From NCBI RefSeq assembly GCF_002272745.1, contig NZ_NPBD01000017.1:1-47144 (forward strand): DNA of 47,144 nucleotides. Reading direction: 5' to 3'. The first letter of the stretch is position 1. Each line of letters begins with the position of its first letter. The notes under the pieces were generated by a model that was given only the letters and a program-made list of their open reading frames with translations, did not search any database and was not told the DNA's origin. This document shows, piece by piece, positions 18,412 through 27,226 of the stretch. The stretch comes from Terribacillus saccharophilus (lineage in GTDB: Bacteria > Bacillota > Bacilli > Bacillales > Amphibacillaceae). The position numbers and the translations under genes are program-made.

Positions 18412-19834
18412 AAGAAGTAAAAAGCACCTCGGCAAACGGACTAAAGAAATCCCTGGCAACGCACGTTTTATTGGTATTATTCATGCGTTTATCCTCTTGT
18501 TTGTCATTATGACAGATATGGATTATGCCGCAAAAGTATCGCTTTTTACTTTCTTGTCCGCAATGACACTTTGGATCACGACAAAGATACCCGCTGGATA
18601 TGTTGCTGTTTCGCTTATAGCTTTTATCATATTTATGAATGCAGGCGAACCTCAACTGCTTTATCAATCATTCAGTGAAGAAGTTGTATGGTTGATGCTC
18701 GGGGCATTTGTGATTGGTGAGAGCATTAAAGAATCAGGACTTGCTGAACGGTTCAGCCATGCTATCCTGTATCGGGCTAAATCGAAACATTCCTTGATAC
18801 GCGGTTTTACTCTTGCATTAGGATTAACGGCGCTTTTTATCCCTTCCACTTCAGGAAGGGCTGCCCTATCCATGCCAATTATCAAGCAACTAGGTACTCA
18901 CTTTTCAAGTAAGGAAAAAGAATTTTTAGCTATTTTAGCTCCAGTTATCATTTTAATGAGCACTTCAGCAACTTTAATAGGTGCTGGTTCCCATTTAATT
19001 GGTGTAGGATTACTAGAAAGTACAACGGACCAATCGATCTCATTCATGCAATGGCTGATATGGGGAGTGCCTTTTACAATCGTTATCACTTTCATAACAA
19101 TGTATATTGTAAAATTAACTTTATGGCCGAAGCACATAACGTCAGATAGCAGCGATGTACTTTCTATTAAAAATGCGCAAAAGGACACATCTATAAAAAA
19201 GATAGAGAAAAAGACAATTATCATACTTGTTGGTTTGATTATTGGATGGGTTACTGAGAATATCCATGGGTACGATATTGCATTTGTCACTATGATTGGT
19301 GCATTGTTATTTATGATACCTCGCTATGGCGTGATCAGCTGGAAACAAGGTATAAAGGCCATTTCATGGAACTTGCTTTTATTTGTGGCGGCCGCTACAG
19401 CTCTTGGGAAAGTATTAATGGATACGGGCGTTGTCGGCTGGATGGAAGAAGAAGTGATGCATTACTTGCATTTATTCGCAGGAGCTTCAGAATGGAAGAT
19501 TGTTCTGCTGCTTTCCATCGTAACCGTTACCAGTCATTTATATATCACTTCACATACAACACGTGCCATCGTCTTTATACCAAGTTTCATCCTTTTTGGA
19601 CAGTCTATCGGTGTAGAACTTGATACTATCGTGTTTTTAAGTTTAATAGGAATGAATTACTGTGTTACATTCCCTGTCAGTTCTAAAGCACTGCTTCTCT
19701 ATTATGAAGAAGGTGATAGCACTTACGACGCTAAAAATTTACTTAAGATAAGTCTTGTGCTCATGCCGATTTATGTACTTGTTATCCTATTGTTTTATTT
19801 TACTTATTGGAAATGGACGGGATTATCTCTATAA
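18389..19834 (+). CDS. DASS/SLC13-type anion symporter
   Basis: A 481-residue membrane transporter of the divalent anion:sodium symporter family, with about 12 hydrophobic stretches. The two helical-hairpin motifs appear as IPSTSGRAALSMPI near 150 and, in the second half, TSHTTRAIVFIPSFI near 390. Relatives carry C4 dicarboxylates, tartrate, citrate or sulfate. The N-terminus is charged (RYRRSKKHLGKRTKE). It overlaps the glycerate kinase gene, so it very probably imports the acid that the island degrades. Two candidate importers (this one and the Nramp-like permease) in one island is unusual. Confidence 0.8.
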   Translation: MEQVNRYRRSKKHLGKRTKEIPGNARFIGIIHAFILLFVIMTDMDYAAKVSLFTFLSAMTLWITTKIPAGYVAVSLIAFIIFMNAGEPQLLYQSFSEEVVWLMLGAFVIGESIKESGLAERFSHAILYRAKSKHSLIRGFTLALGLTALFIPSTSGRAALSMPIIKQLGTHFSSKEKEFLAILAPVIILMSTSATLIGAGSHLIGVGLLESTTDQSISFMQWLIWGVPFTIVITFITMYIVKLTLWPKHITSDSSDVLSIKNAQKDTSIKKIEKKTIIILVGLIIGWVTENIHGYDIAFVTMIGALLFMIPRYGVISWKQGIKAISWNLLLFVAAATALGKVLMDTGVVGWMEEEVMHYLHLFAGASEWKIVLLLSIVTVTSHLYITSHTTRAIVFIPSFILFGQSIGVELDTIVFLSLIGMNYCVTFPVSSKALLLYYEEGDSTYDAKNLLKISLVLMPIYVLVILLFYFTYWKWTGLSL

Positions 19835-19843
19835 GATGAGATG

Positions 19844-19877
19844 AAAAAAGCAGTGCCACGGTGGCACTGCTTTTTTC
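19844..19877. terminator. Bidirectional terminator between transporter and yeeI
   Basis: Arms AAAAAAGCAGTGCCA and TGGCACTGCTTTTTT around CGG; serves both convergent genes. Confidence 0.95.
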
Positions 19878-19880
19878 ACT

Positions 19881-20597
19881 TTAGCCTAAATCGACATTAT
19901 GATATACCTGCTGGACATCTTCTAGATCTTCAAGAGCATCGATAAGCTTCTCGAATTGCTCCTGTGCCTCTGCATCAAGGATGATGTCATTCTGTGCCAG
20001 CATAGAAAGCTCAGCAACAGAGAACTCTTCGATTCCAGCTTGCTTAAGAGCTTCCTGTACAACGTGGAACTGATCAGGCTCTGCATAAACGATGACCGCA
20101 TCGTCTTCTTCGATGATGTCACGTGCATCGACATCAGCTTCCATCAGGATCTCCAATACGTCATCTGAGGACTTGCCTTCGATACCGACGACTGCTGTCG
20201 CATCAAACATATATGCAACAGATCCGCTGACACCCATGTTTCCGCCATTTTTACTAAATGCAGCACGAACCTCAGGAGCTGTACGGTTCACATTGTTTGT
20301 CAATGCATCAACAATAATCATAGAGCCGCTCGGCCCGAAACCTTCGTAGCGCATTTCGTCGTAGTTCTCTTCGCCGCCGCCTTTAGCTTTCTCGATTGCA
20401 CGATCGATGATCGCTTTCGGTACGTTGTACGTCTTCGCACGCTCCAAGACAAACTTCAATGCCTGATTGGCTTCCGGATCCGGCTCGCCTTGTTTGGCAA
20501 CTACATAGATCTCCCGGCCGAATTTGGCATAGATCCGGCTAGTATTGGCATCCTTCGAAGCTTTCTTCTCTTTGATATTGTTCCATTTACGTCCCAT
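19881..20597 (-). CDS. yeeI: YebC/TACO1-family protein, YeeI type
   Basis: A 238-residue YebC-family protein. The N-terminus [16 protein letters not shown] and the core [27 protein letters not shown] and SVAYMFD are hallmarks, and the N-terminal form is that of Bacillus YeeI as against the shorter-tailed YrbC. The family was first annotated as transcription regulators, but bacterial and mitochondrial members are now linked to ribosome function on proline-rich stretches; which applies here is not shown by sequence. Monocistronic, with a TATAAT at 20659-20664 on the minus strand about 60 bases upstream. It is core genome and separates the catabolic island from the ars region. Confidence 0.9.
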   Translation of the reverse strand: MGRKWNNIKEKKASKDANTSRIYAKFGREIYVVAKQGEPDPEANQALKFVLERAKTYNVPKAIIDRAIEKAKGGGEENYDEMRYEGFGPSGSMIIVDALTNNVNRTAPEVRAAFSKNGGNMGVSGSVAYMFDATAVVGIEGKSSDDVLEILMEADVDARDIIEEDDAVIVYAEPDQFHVVQEALKQAGIEEFSVAELSMLAQNDIILDAEAQEQFEKLIDALEDLEDVQQVYHNVDLG

Positions 20598-20747
20598 TGT
20601 TGAACACTCTCTTTCAATCTATTTTAAAACTGTGTGTGAAATAATGATTGCTATTACCATTATAGCGCAAAATGCTGTGTACTAAAACTGAGGCACTTAA
20701 GGAGCTGGGTGGCAAAAGAGGCCCTTTATGAATAAATGCCAGAATCC

Positions 20748-20960
20748 TCATAAGGATTCCGGCTTTTTACTGAATTGCTCATATGCTGTTTCGAATGCTT
20801 GAAAGCTAGCTGGACCAAGTTTTGCTTTATCCCGGTCAAATAGCCTTTCAAAAACAATGTCATAAACTTCTGCTGCACTGCATTGTCTGAAGCTTGCAAC
20901 AAGCTCTAAATAAGATAAAAAGTATGCACTGCTTAGCTTACCGCCTTTATTCAGAATCAT
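20748..20960 (-). CDS. Small hypothetical protein (70 aa)
   Basis: A short acidic-to-neutral protein of 70 residues that I do not recognise; helical by composition, with no membrane segment or metal motif. The start is supported by AAGGGAG eight bases upstream. Its last codons and stop lie inside a hairpin (GCCGGAATCCT / AGGATTCTGGC) that can act as its own weak terminator. It is divergent from arsR and shares the AT-rich control region, so it could be co-regulated with the ars operon; nothing else ties it to arsenic. Confidence 0.55.
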   Translation of the reverse strand: MILNKGGKLSSAYFLSYLELVASFRQCSAAEVYDIVFERLFDRDKAKLGPASFQAFETAYEQFSKKPESL

Positions 20961-21016
20961 AGATTACTCTCCCTTCTAATCTGAGGATGTCACGCTACTT
21001 CTCTGTCTATTATAAG

Positions 21017-21056
21017 TATATAACAATTGCTTTATATAACAATTTGCTTATATACT
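21017..21056 (+). promoter_or_regulatory. arsR promoter with repeated operator
   Basis: Two near-identical tandem units, TATATAACAATTGCTT (21017-21032) and TATATAACAATTTGCTT (21033-21049), run into a -10 TATACT (21051-21056). TTGCTT at 21027-21032 can serve as -35 with 18-base spacing. AT-rich repeats over the promoter are typical ArsR binding sites, so the operon is likely self-repressed and opened by As(III) or Sb(III). Confidence 0.6.
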
Positions 21057-21078
21057 AGTTTCAGAAGGAGGAGTTTTG

Positions 21079-21423
21079 ATGACAGAAACAGCTGCTTTAT
21101 CTACTGAAAAGCTCACAGAGACTTTAAAGATCCTTCATGATCCCACACGTCTGCTGCTAATGAAATTACTGATCGAAAAGGAGTATTGTGTCTGTGAACT
21201 GGTAGACATGTTCGAAGTCAGCCAGCCGGCAATCAGTCAGCACTTGCGTAAATATAAAAAAGCAGGTCTTGTTTACGAAGAAAGACGCGGGCAATGGCGC
21301 TACTATCGTTTTAATGAGACTTGTGAACAACACGCTTTGGTGGAGAAAATTCTCGGCCAGCTCGACGAAAATGACGAACAGCTCGTCAAGCTGCGAACCA
21401 AAGCAGAATCAATTACTTGTTGA
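21079..21423 (+). CDS. arsR: ArsR-family metalloregulator
   Basis: A 114-residue winged-helix repressor. The metal site is the CVC pair in EYCVCELVDMF, the form used by arsenite-sensing ArsR proteins, and the recognition helix reads VSQPAISQHLRKYKKAGLV. The start ATG 21079 follows AAGGAGGAG; the preceding TTG at 21076 is less likely. It is the first gene of a three-gene operon, 19 bases from arsB. It should repress this operon through the repeats at 21017-21049 and release on binding arsenite or antimonite. A C-terminal TC pair may add a ligand. Confidence 0.9.
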   Translation: MTETAALSTEKLTETLKILHDPTRLLLMKLLIEKEYCVCELVDMFEVSQPAISQHLRKYKKAGLVYEERRGQWRYYRFNETCEQHALVEKILGQLDENDEQLVKLRTKAESITC

Positions 21424-21442
21424 GTAGGGAGTTTTAATACAC

Positions 21443-22741
21443 ATGTTGACAACTGTTCTAGCCTGCACCATCTTTCTTATCACACTTATACTTATCATCT
21501 GGCAGCCGAAGAATCTAAATATCGGCTGGACAGCCTGTGGTGGAGCGGTTCTTGCTTTACTAGCTGGCGTCGTAGATTTTACAGACGTCTGGGAAGTGAC
21601 CAGCATCGTCTGGAACGCCACCTTGGCGTTTGTTGCCATCATTTTGATTTCACTAATATTGGATAGCATTGGTTTCTTCGAATGGGCCGCTTTACATATG
21701 GCAGCTGCTGCTAAAGGAAACGGCGTGAAGATGTTCGTTTACGTATGTCTATTAGGAGCTGTCGTATCTGCTTTCTTCGCAAATGATGGTGCAGCGTTAA
21801 TTTTGACACCGATCGTGCTGGCGATGGTTCGTGCACTGCGCTTTGACGAAACACTTGTCTTTCCGTTTATCATTGCGAGCGGGTTTATAGCCGATACAAC
21901 GTCGCTGCCGCTGATTGTAAGTAATCTTGTAAACATTGTATCAGCCGATTTCTTTAACATCACTTTTCTGGAATATGCTTCGCGTATGATCATTCCAAAT
22001 TTGATTTCACTTGGTGCGAGCATCCTTGTGCTCTACTTATTTTTCCGAAACCGTATACCGAAAAGCTATGAAGTAAGTTATGTGAAACAGCCATCTTCGG
22101 CTATTAAAGACCAGAAAATGTTTAAACTATCTTGGTATGTACTAGCTCTACTAGTAATCGGCTACATAATCTGTGAGTTTTTCCATATCCCAGTCTCCTT
22201 TGTAGCTGGAGCAATTGCAATCTTCTTCCTGTTTATTGCACGACGTAGCCCATCCGTTGAAACGAGAGCAGTTGTGAAAGGTGCACCGTGGAATATCGTC
22301 TTCTTTTCTATCGGTATGTATGTGGTTGTCTACGGATTGCGGAATGCAGGCCTTACAGATATACTCGCAGATGCGATCCAATATGTCGCAGACCAAGGTA
22401 TGTTCATCGGAACAATCGGTATGGGCTTTATCGCAGCCATTCTGTCTTCGGTCATGAATAATATGCCAACCGTTATGATTGATGCGATTGCGATATCCCA
22501 GACGTCCACTTCCGGAGCTATACGGGAAGCCCTCATTTATGCAAACGTGGTCGGTTCTGATCTTGGTCCGAAAATCACACCGATCGGCTCACTGGCAACG
22601 CTGCTATGGCTCCACGTCCTTTCCCAGAAAGGTGTCAGAATATCGTGGGGAACGTACTTTAAGACAGGAATCATATTAACTATACCAACGCTGTTTATAA
22701 CACTCACAGGACTTTATATTTGGTTAGCTATCATCCATTAA
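21443..22741 (+). CDS. arsB: Arsenite efflux permease ArsB
   Basis: A 432-residue membrane protein of the ArsB family (about 12 helices, usual length 425-430) that exports As(III) and Sb(III) across the membrane, by proton exchange or with an ArsA pump. The family signatures [15 protein letters not shown] near 110, [18 protein letters not shown] near 152 and [11 protein letters not shown] near 338 are present. No arsA or arsC occurs in the window. Ribosome site GGGAG lies ahead of the ATG, and the gene ends 13 bases before the reductase gene. Confidence 0.9.
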   Translation: MLTTVLACTIFLITLILIIWQPKNLNIGWTACGGAVLALLAGVVDFTDVWEVTSIVWNATLAFVAIILISLILDSIGFFEWAALHMAAAAKGNGVKMFVYVCLLGAVVSAFFANDGAALILTPIVLAMVRALRFDETLVFPFIIASGFIADTTSLPLIVSNLVNIVSADFFNITFLEYASRMIIPNLISLGASILVLYLFFRNRIPKSYEVSYVKQPSSAIKDQKMFKLSWYVLALLVIGYIICEFFHIPVSFVAGAIAIFFLFIARRSPSVETRAVVKGAPWNIVFFSIGMYVVVYGLRNAGLTDILADAIQYVADQGMFIGTIGMGFIAAILSSVMNNMPTVMIDAIAISQTSTSGAIREALIYANVVGSDLGPKITPIGSLATLLWLHVLSQKGVRISWGTYFKTGIILTIPTLFITLTGLYIWLAIIH

Positions 22742-22754
22742 AGGAGAGATAAAA

Positions 22755-24392
22755 ATGAAAATCCGTATAATAGGATCCGTCGCAGCTGGTACCTCGGTAG
22801 CAGCAAAAGCACGCCGAAACAACGAAGAGGCTGATATACGCATTTATGACAGAGATTATGATATATCCTACAGCGTCTGCGGAATTCCTTATTTTGTCGG
22901 CGATGAAGTCGAGGATCTGAAGACACTGAATCCACGTGACCCTGCTTGGTTCAAGAAACGCTATAATGTATCCATTCAAACAAGACATGAAGTAATTGAT
23001 ATAGATCATGCTACTAAAACCTTAACTATTAAAAAGTTGGATACAAAAGAAACAGTGACGGACACGTATGACGTTCTCGTCTTCGCTACTGGTGCTAGTC
23101 CGTTAACACCAGACATAGAAGGCACAGAGCTCGAGCATGTCTTTCAAGTTCGTACGATCCAGCATGCTGGTGCAATCGAGCAGTTCATCGAATCCCGCAA
23201 GCCGAAAACAGCTACTATTATCGGCGCTGGTTATATTGGATTGGAAATGGCTGAACAGCTCACTCATCTAGGAATTGAAGTAACCATACTCCAGCGCAGC
23301 AATCAGGTAATGAAACATCTGGATAAAGATATAGCTGACCATGTGGCAGATACTTTGGAAGCACATGGTGTAAAATTGCGGCTCGGACAAAAAGCTGTTC
23401 GTATTACCAATACAGACGTCATTACCTCTAGCGGAGATACACTTGCATCTGATATAGTCTTCCTGGCTGTTGGAGTTCAGCCGAATACAGCTTTAGCTGA
23501 TAAGATTGGCGTCAAAATTGGAGAAACCGGAGCAATTGCAGTAAATGAAAAAATGCAAACCAATTTGCCGGATGTATATGCAGTCGGAGATGTGGCAGAA
23601 AGCTTTTCCGTCATCACTGGTAAACCGCTCTACCGCCCCCTTGGTTCCACCGCTAATAAGATGGGACGCATAGCTGGTGACGTCATTACCGGAGGCACTT
23701 CTACTCACCGAGGTATTCTTGGCACCGGCATTGTCCGTGTATTCGAATTAGCTGTCGGGCAGACCGGCATGAACGAACAAGAAGCTCTTGCACATGGTTA
23801 TGATATCGAGACTTTGCATAATATCAAGCCCGCTCGCGCTGCTTATCTGGGTGGCAAGGAAATCACCATTAAAGCAATTGCTGACCGAGAAACCGGCCGA
23901 CTGCTTGGCATCCAGGCAGTCGGAGAGGAAGGCGTCGACAAGCGTATTGACGTCTTTGTCACTGCTATGACCTTCGGAGCCAAAGCAGAAGACCTGTTCC
24001 ATCTCGATCTAGCTTATGCCCCGCCATTCAGCACGACAAAGGATCCTGTCATGTACACTGGTATGGCACTCGATAATGCCATAAAGAAGCATAATAAGCT
24101 GCTTACCCCAAAAGAGCTGCAGCATAGGCTGGAACAAGGCGAGGACTTCCAGATTATCGATACACGGGCTAAAGCTCAATATGACACTTCCCATGTGTCT
24201 GAAGCTGTCAGCATTCCTTTAGCAGTTCTAAGGGAGAAAGCGAAAGAACTCGACCCGAAAAAGCCGACCCTCTGCTACTGTAACAGTGGCGTGACAGGCA
24301 ATGCTGCACAAAATTTTCTGCGTAACATGGGATTTGAAGAAGTGTATAATCTCTCTGGCGGGAATAAGAACTATCAGAAATACAGAAAATGA
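22755..24392 (+). CDS. cdr: CoA-disulfide reductase with C-terminal rhodanese domain
   Basis: A 545-residue flavoprotein fused to a rhodanese domain, the CoADR-RHD type known from Bacillus. Order: FAD-binding fold with GSVAAGTSVAAKARR, redox Cys42 in SYSVCGIPY, second nucleotide fold GAGYIGLEMAE near 155, dimerisation domain, then rhodanese (about 455-545) with Cys509 in CYCNSGVTGNA. It reduces CoA disulfide or persulfides with NAD(P)H. As the third gene of the ars operon it likely protects thiols or handles sulfane sulfur during arsenic stress; it could also supply reducing power for arsenic chemistry, but that is inference. The ATG follows AAAGGAGA, and a strong terminator follows the stop. 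Confidence 0.85.
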   Translation: MKIRIIGSVAAGTSVAAKARRNNEEADIRIYDRDYDISYSVCGIPYFVGDEVEDLKTLNPRDPAWFKKRYNVSIQTRHEVIDIDHATKTLTIKKLDTKETVTDTYDVLVFATGASPLTPDIEGTELEHVFQVRTIQHAGAIEQFIESRKPKTATIIGAGYIGLEMAEQLTHLGIEVTILQRSNQVMKHLDKDIADHVADTLEAHGVKLRLGQKAVRITNTDVITSSGDTLASDIVFLAVGVQPNTALADKIGVKIGETGAIAVNEKMQTNLPDVYAVGDVAESFSVITGKPLYRPLGSTANKMGRIAGDVITGGTSTHRGILGTGIVRVFELAVGQTGMNEQEALAHGYDIETLHNIKPARAAYLGGKEITIKAIADRETGRLLGIQAVGEEGVDKRIDVFVTAMTFGAKAEDLFHLDLAYAPPFSTTKDPVMYTGMALDNAIKKHNKLLTPKELQHRLEQGEDFQIIDTRAKAQYDTSHVSEAVSIPLAVLREKAKELDPKKPTLCYCNSGVTGNAAQNFLRNMGFEEVYNLSGGNKNYQKYRK

Positions 24393-24394
24393 GC

Positions 24395-24426
24395 AAAAAG
24401 CCGCATACGTTTGTATGCGGCTTTTT
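24395..24426. terminator. Bidirectional terminator between ars operon and AraC gene
   Basis: Arms AAAAAGCCGCATAC and GTATGCGGCTTTTT with a 4-base loop. Confidence 0.95.
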
Positions 24427-24438
24427 ACTTTGAATGAA

Positions 24439-25350
24439 CTACGTATTATATAACTTTAGATTCTCTTTTCGATCTAATCCTGGCGGCTTGCCAAACATTT
24501 TTCTGTACTCCCGATTGAAATAAGAAGGACTTTCATATCCAACTTTAAAGGCTGCATCAGCTACTCTTATATCTTCCCCAATAATTAACCGCCTTGCTTC
24601 TTGAAGCCGTAATGCCCTTTGGTATTGAATAGGAGTCATGGTTGTAACTTGTTTAAAATGATGGTATAAAGCTGACGGGCTAAGGTTTACTTGTTTAGCC
24701 AATTCATCTATTTTTATTTCTCTAGAAAAATACTTCTTTAAATAATTTAGAGCAGCTGCTACTTCAGATAACTTGCTCCCTTTGGCAGCGAGGTTTTTTA
24801 CTCTGTCACCATGCTTTCCCTGCATGATACGGTAAAGGATTTCTTTGATAATAAGAGGTGCAAGTACTTCCGTATCTTCAGGGGTATGCAGTAGTTTCAC
24901 GAGTCTGATTAACGCCTCCACAATAACTTCATCTGTCTGATCTACAAATATGCCTCTTTCAGAAATACCTTTATTGGTGGCGTGCTGCTTATACTCTTTT
25001 GAAACCTCTGCTATTTGCAGTAAATTAAAATTCAATCGTAGACATAAATATGGTTCCGTTTCACTTGCCTCTAAAATTTCTCCGATAACTGGCAGATCAA
25101 CTGCTACGACTAAGTAATCGCCCTTTCGATAAAAGAATTCTTCCCCATTAACAGATACCAATTTTCTTCCTTGCAAAACAATGCACAACGCAGGTTCATG
25201 CATTGTATGTACAGGCTCCAGCGGCTTTACAGATCGAATAAATTCCAGACCAGAGATACGAGTAAGATTTGTACCATCCTTGGTTGTAAATCTTGAGACC
25301 AGCTTTGTAAGCTCGTCTTCTCTCAATTGCAATTGCACTTCTGACGACAT
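24439..25350 (-). CDS. AraC-family transcription regulator
   Basis: A 303-residue regulator with an N-terminal cupin-like AraC_N domain (about 20-170, with MHEPALCIVLQGRK) and a C-terminal double helix-turn-helix (about 190-290, with KIDELAKQVNLSPSALYHHFK and VADAAFKVGYESPSYFNREYRKMFGKPP flanking). The ATG at 25350 has AAAGGAGG nine bases upstream; the ATG at 25359 abuts the ribosome site and is not usable. It is divergent from the Atu4866/SDR pair, the usual arrangement for an AraC activator and its target, in this family often an oxidoreductase responding to aldehydes or quinones. Confidence 0.85.
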   Translation of the reverse strand: MSSEVQLQLREDELTKLVSRFTTKDGTNLTRISGLEFIRSVKPLEPVHTMHEPALCIVLQGRKLVSVNGEEFFYRKGDYLVVAVDLPVIGEILEASETEPYLCLRLNFNLLQIAEVSKEYKQHATNKGISERGIFVDQTDEVIVEALIRLVKLLHTPEDTEVLAPLIIKEILYRIMQGKHGDRVKNLAAKGSKLSEVAAALNYLKKYFSREIKIDELAKQVNLSPSALYHHFKQVTTMTPIQYQRALRLQEARRLIIGEDIRVADAAFKVGYESPSYFNREYRKMFGKPPGLDRKENLKLYNT

Positions 25351-25479
25351 GGAATACATCCTCCTTTGTAGAACTCATTGTCTTGGAGGATAGGGCAAGA
25401 ATTAAAGAGATGCCGGCTACCGCCCCATGTTCACTTTCCTTGATACTAATAGTAGATCAGAAAAAGGAGTTGATATTGT

Positions 25480-25728
25480 TTGAAGACTACTAATCATTCT
25501 TATGCTGGACTTTGGGTCACTAAAGATCGGTATATCAGGCATGAACTACTGGCCGAAGGACGCTATGTTGAAGCTCGCGGTAATGTCGAAGGCGCATATA
25601 CAGGTAACTATCAGATAATAGATGACCACATTGAATATCAAGATGATACTGGATTCACAGCTGATGGAGATTTTCGTAACGGAATTTTATATCACGCAGG
25701 GATGATTCTATATCGTGACCATGGCTAA
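25480..25728 (+). CDS. Atu4866-family small protein
   Basis: An 82-residue protein with the GLWVTKDRYIRHELLAEGRYVEARG pattern (split here at residue 10-34), GAYTGNYQI and a C-terminal GILYHAGMILYR, features of the Agrobacterium Atu4866 family of small beta-rich proteins with no known reaction. The start is a TTG at 25480, 11 bases after AAGGAG. Members often sit beside AraC regulators and oxidoreductases, as here. It lies 55 bases before the SDR gene, probably in one transcript. Confidence 0.7.
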   Translation: MKTTNHSYAGLWVTKDRYIRHELLAEGRYVEARGNVEGAYTGNYQIIDDHIEYQDDTGFTADGDFRNGILYHAGMILYRDHG

Positions 25729-25783
25729 TGTGGTCACGCAAAGAGTCTCCTATCAAAATTATATTTGAAAGGAAGATACAAGC

Positions 25784-26506
25784 ATGAGTATAAAGAATAA
25801 AGTTGTTCTTGTCACCGGAGGAAGCAGTGGTATCGGTGCAGCAACCGTAGAATTGTTAGCTGAAAATGGTGCTGTTGTGATTGCGGCAGCCCGCAGAAGA
25901 GATAAGTTAGAAACAGTTGTATCCACTCTCCGTCAAAAAGGATATACAGCCGATTATAAGCAGTTGGATGTTACAGACTTTGAACAAATGCAGTATACAG
26001 TACAAGAAATTACAGAGTCATACGGAAAAATTGATGTTATTGTAAATAATGCTGGTGTAATGCCACTATCTAAATTGGAAGCTCTGAAAATCGATGAATG
26101 GAATCGTATGATTGATGTGAATATCCGAGGTGTCCTCCATGGTATTGGTGCTGCATTACCTCTGATGAAGGAACAGCAAAGCGGACATATTATTAATATA
26201 GCTTCTATAGGCGCATACGAAGTAACCCCAACAGCAGCAGTCTATTGCGCAACCAAATATGCGGTCCGCGCAATCACGGAAGGTTTACGACAGGAAGCAC
26301 CAAATAACATTCGTTCCACTCTAATTTCTCCCGGTGTAACGGAATCAGAATTGGCTGATCATATTACCGATAAACAAGCGAGCGAAGCTATGGTCGAGTA
26401 TCGGCGGCAAGCTATTCCTGCTTCTGCTATTGCACAAGCTATTCTTTATGCAATTTCACAGCCTACAGAGATCGATGTGAGTGAATTGATTGTAAGACCC
26501 TCTTAA
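25784..26506 (+). CDS. SDR family oxidoreductase
   Basis: A 240-residue short-chain dehydrogenase of the YdfG-like subgroup: TGGSSGIG cofactor motif, NNAGVMP, Ser in NIASIGA, YCATK with the catalytic Tyr and Lys, and SPGV. A cluster with an AraC regulator and an Atu4866 protein suggests an inducible reduction of an aldehyde, ketone or quinone. It is the last host gene before the rRNA-operon terminator and the prophage. Confidence 0.8.
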   Translation: MSIKNKVVLVTGGSSGIGAATVELLAENGAVVIAAARRRDKLETVVSTLRQKGYTADYKQLDVTDFEQMQYTVQEITESYGKIDVIVNNAGVMPLSKLEALKIDEWNRMIDVNIRGVLHGIGAALPLMKEQQSGHIINIASIGAYEVTPTAAVYCATKYAVRAITEGLRQEAPNNIRSTLISPGVTESELADHITDKQASEAMVEYRRQAIPASAIAQAILYAISQPTEIDVSELIVRPS

Positions 26507-26570
26507 TCATCTTAGATTGTAGAAAAGTTCCTTCTTAGTAAGATAGGGCTCTTAAATAGCTATAGAATCA

Positions 26571-26609
26571 AAAAAAGTATTAGAGTAATTAAACTCTAAT
26601 ACTTTTTTT
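26571..26609 (-). terminator. Original terminator of the rRNA/tRNA operon
   Basis: Arms AAAAAAGTATTAGAGT and ACTCTAATACTTTTTT around AATTAA, lying just outside the left attachment repeat. Before prophage integration this hairpin would have followed tRNA-Thr(GGT) directly, so it was probably the natural end of that operon; it may also serve the SDR gene. Confidence 0.7.
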
Positions 26610-26610
26610 C

Positions 26611-26657
26611 TAAGCTTCCTAGCGGACTTGAACCGCTGACCCCCACCTTACCATGGT
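26611..26657. repeat. Left attachment repeat (47 bp)
   Basis: Identical over 47 bases to 46934-46980 and corresponding to the 3' part of tRNA-Thr(GGT) from the anticodon stem to beyond the discriminator. This copy is not followed by the rest of a tRNA, so it is the partial duplicate made by integration. Confidence 0.95.
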
Positions 26658-26774
26658 TCATGTCCTGTACGGCACCATTAGGGAGGATTCGGATGAATGT
26701 TGTCATTATAGGCTTTATATAGCGGTTAATAGGCTACTTTGATTCACTTTGGTGAGTTTTCTTGTGGCTTTGGA

Positions 26775-26824
26775 CGGTCGCCCGGGCGGTTTGGGCGGTC
26801 GGTTGGTCGGTTGGTCAGTCAGTT
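26775..26824. promoter_or_regulatory. Left arm-type integrase site candidates
   Basis: The unit GGTCGGTT occurs at 26797-26804 and 26805-26812 with degenerate copies (GGACGGTC, GGTCAGTC) alongside. The same unit occurs at 46833 and 46845 near the other end. Repeats shared only by both ends of an integrated element are expected of integrase arm sites. Confidence 0.45.
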
Positions 26825-27040
26825 TTATCCTTTTTCTTCATGCACTACAAGCTCTCGCTTCTCTTCATATTTAGTTATATCCTCGTGAAGATAGAGAGGA
26901 AGGGATCCGTCATGAACATGCATGACGGGATCCGGAAAATCATTGTGTCGATTTTCCCAGTTGTTAACCACTTGTCTGGTCGCTCCCCATCGTCGAGCAA
27001 GGTCCGCCTTTGAATAAAGCTTTGGCAATTCTCTTTTCAT
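26825..27040 (-). CDS. Phage helix-turn-helix protein (71 aa)
   Basis: A 71-residue protein with a helix-turn-helix, YSKADLARRWGATRQVVNNW, then a basic wing ending in FPDPV, the pattern of small phage DNA-binding proteins (AlpA or excisionase-like). The ribosome site AAAAGGTG lies inside the end of the preceding 30-codon gene. It lies next to the left attachment site and the putative integrase arm sites, so a recombination directionality role is plausible, though excisionases more often lie near the integrase. It ends the small operon starting at 27361. Confidence 0.65.
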   Translation of the reverse strand: MKRELPKLYSKADLARRWGATRQVVNNWENRHNDFPDPVMHVHDGSLPLYLHEDITKYEEKRELVVHEEKG

Positions 27041-27042
27041 AC

Positions 27043-27135
27043 TTATGCACCTTTTCTATTCTTAATGGATAAAACAAGTGAAGCAACTGCAGTAATAAAT
27101 GCAATAGCAGTCGTTATGATTGTCAATGCTAACAT
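27043..27135 (-). CDS. 30-residue membrane peptide
   Basis: An open frame of 30 codons with a perfect AGGAGG seven bases before the ATG. The peptide starts MLALTIITTAIAFITAVASL, one transmembrane helix, and ends with the basic tail KNRKGA. Its stop is two bases before the helix-turn-helix gene. Size, single helix and charged tail resemble the short hydrophobic toxins of type I systems and holin-like peptides in Bacillus prophages, but I cannot identify an antisense RNA. Confidence 0.65.
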   Translation of the reverse strand: MLALTIITTAIAFITAVASLVLSIKNRKGA

Positions 27136-27226
27136 AAGTAATCCTCCTAACCTTCATCGGTTTTTTATTTTATCCAGAAGCTGTTATAATTATAGTGAGT
27201 AAGGGGAGTTGCCGCTCCCCTCTCTC

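Noticed and set aside
19881..20597. YebC-type protein as a transcription factor for the neighbouring island
   Set aside because: Sequence shows only the conserved core-genome YeeI type, separated by a bidirectional terminator; no link to the island is visible.
26762..27013. 83-codon plus frame near the left attachment site
   Set aside because: It is antisense to the helix-turn-helix gene, which has a motif and a ribosome site, and its first part covers the GGTCGGTT repeats.
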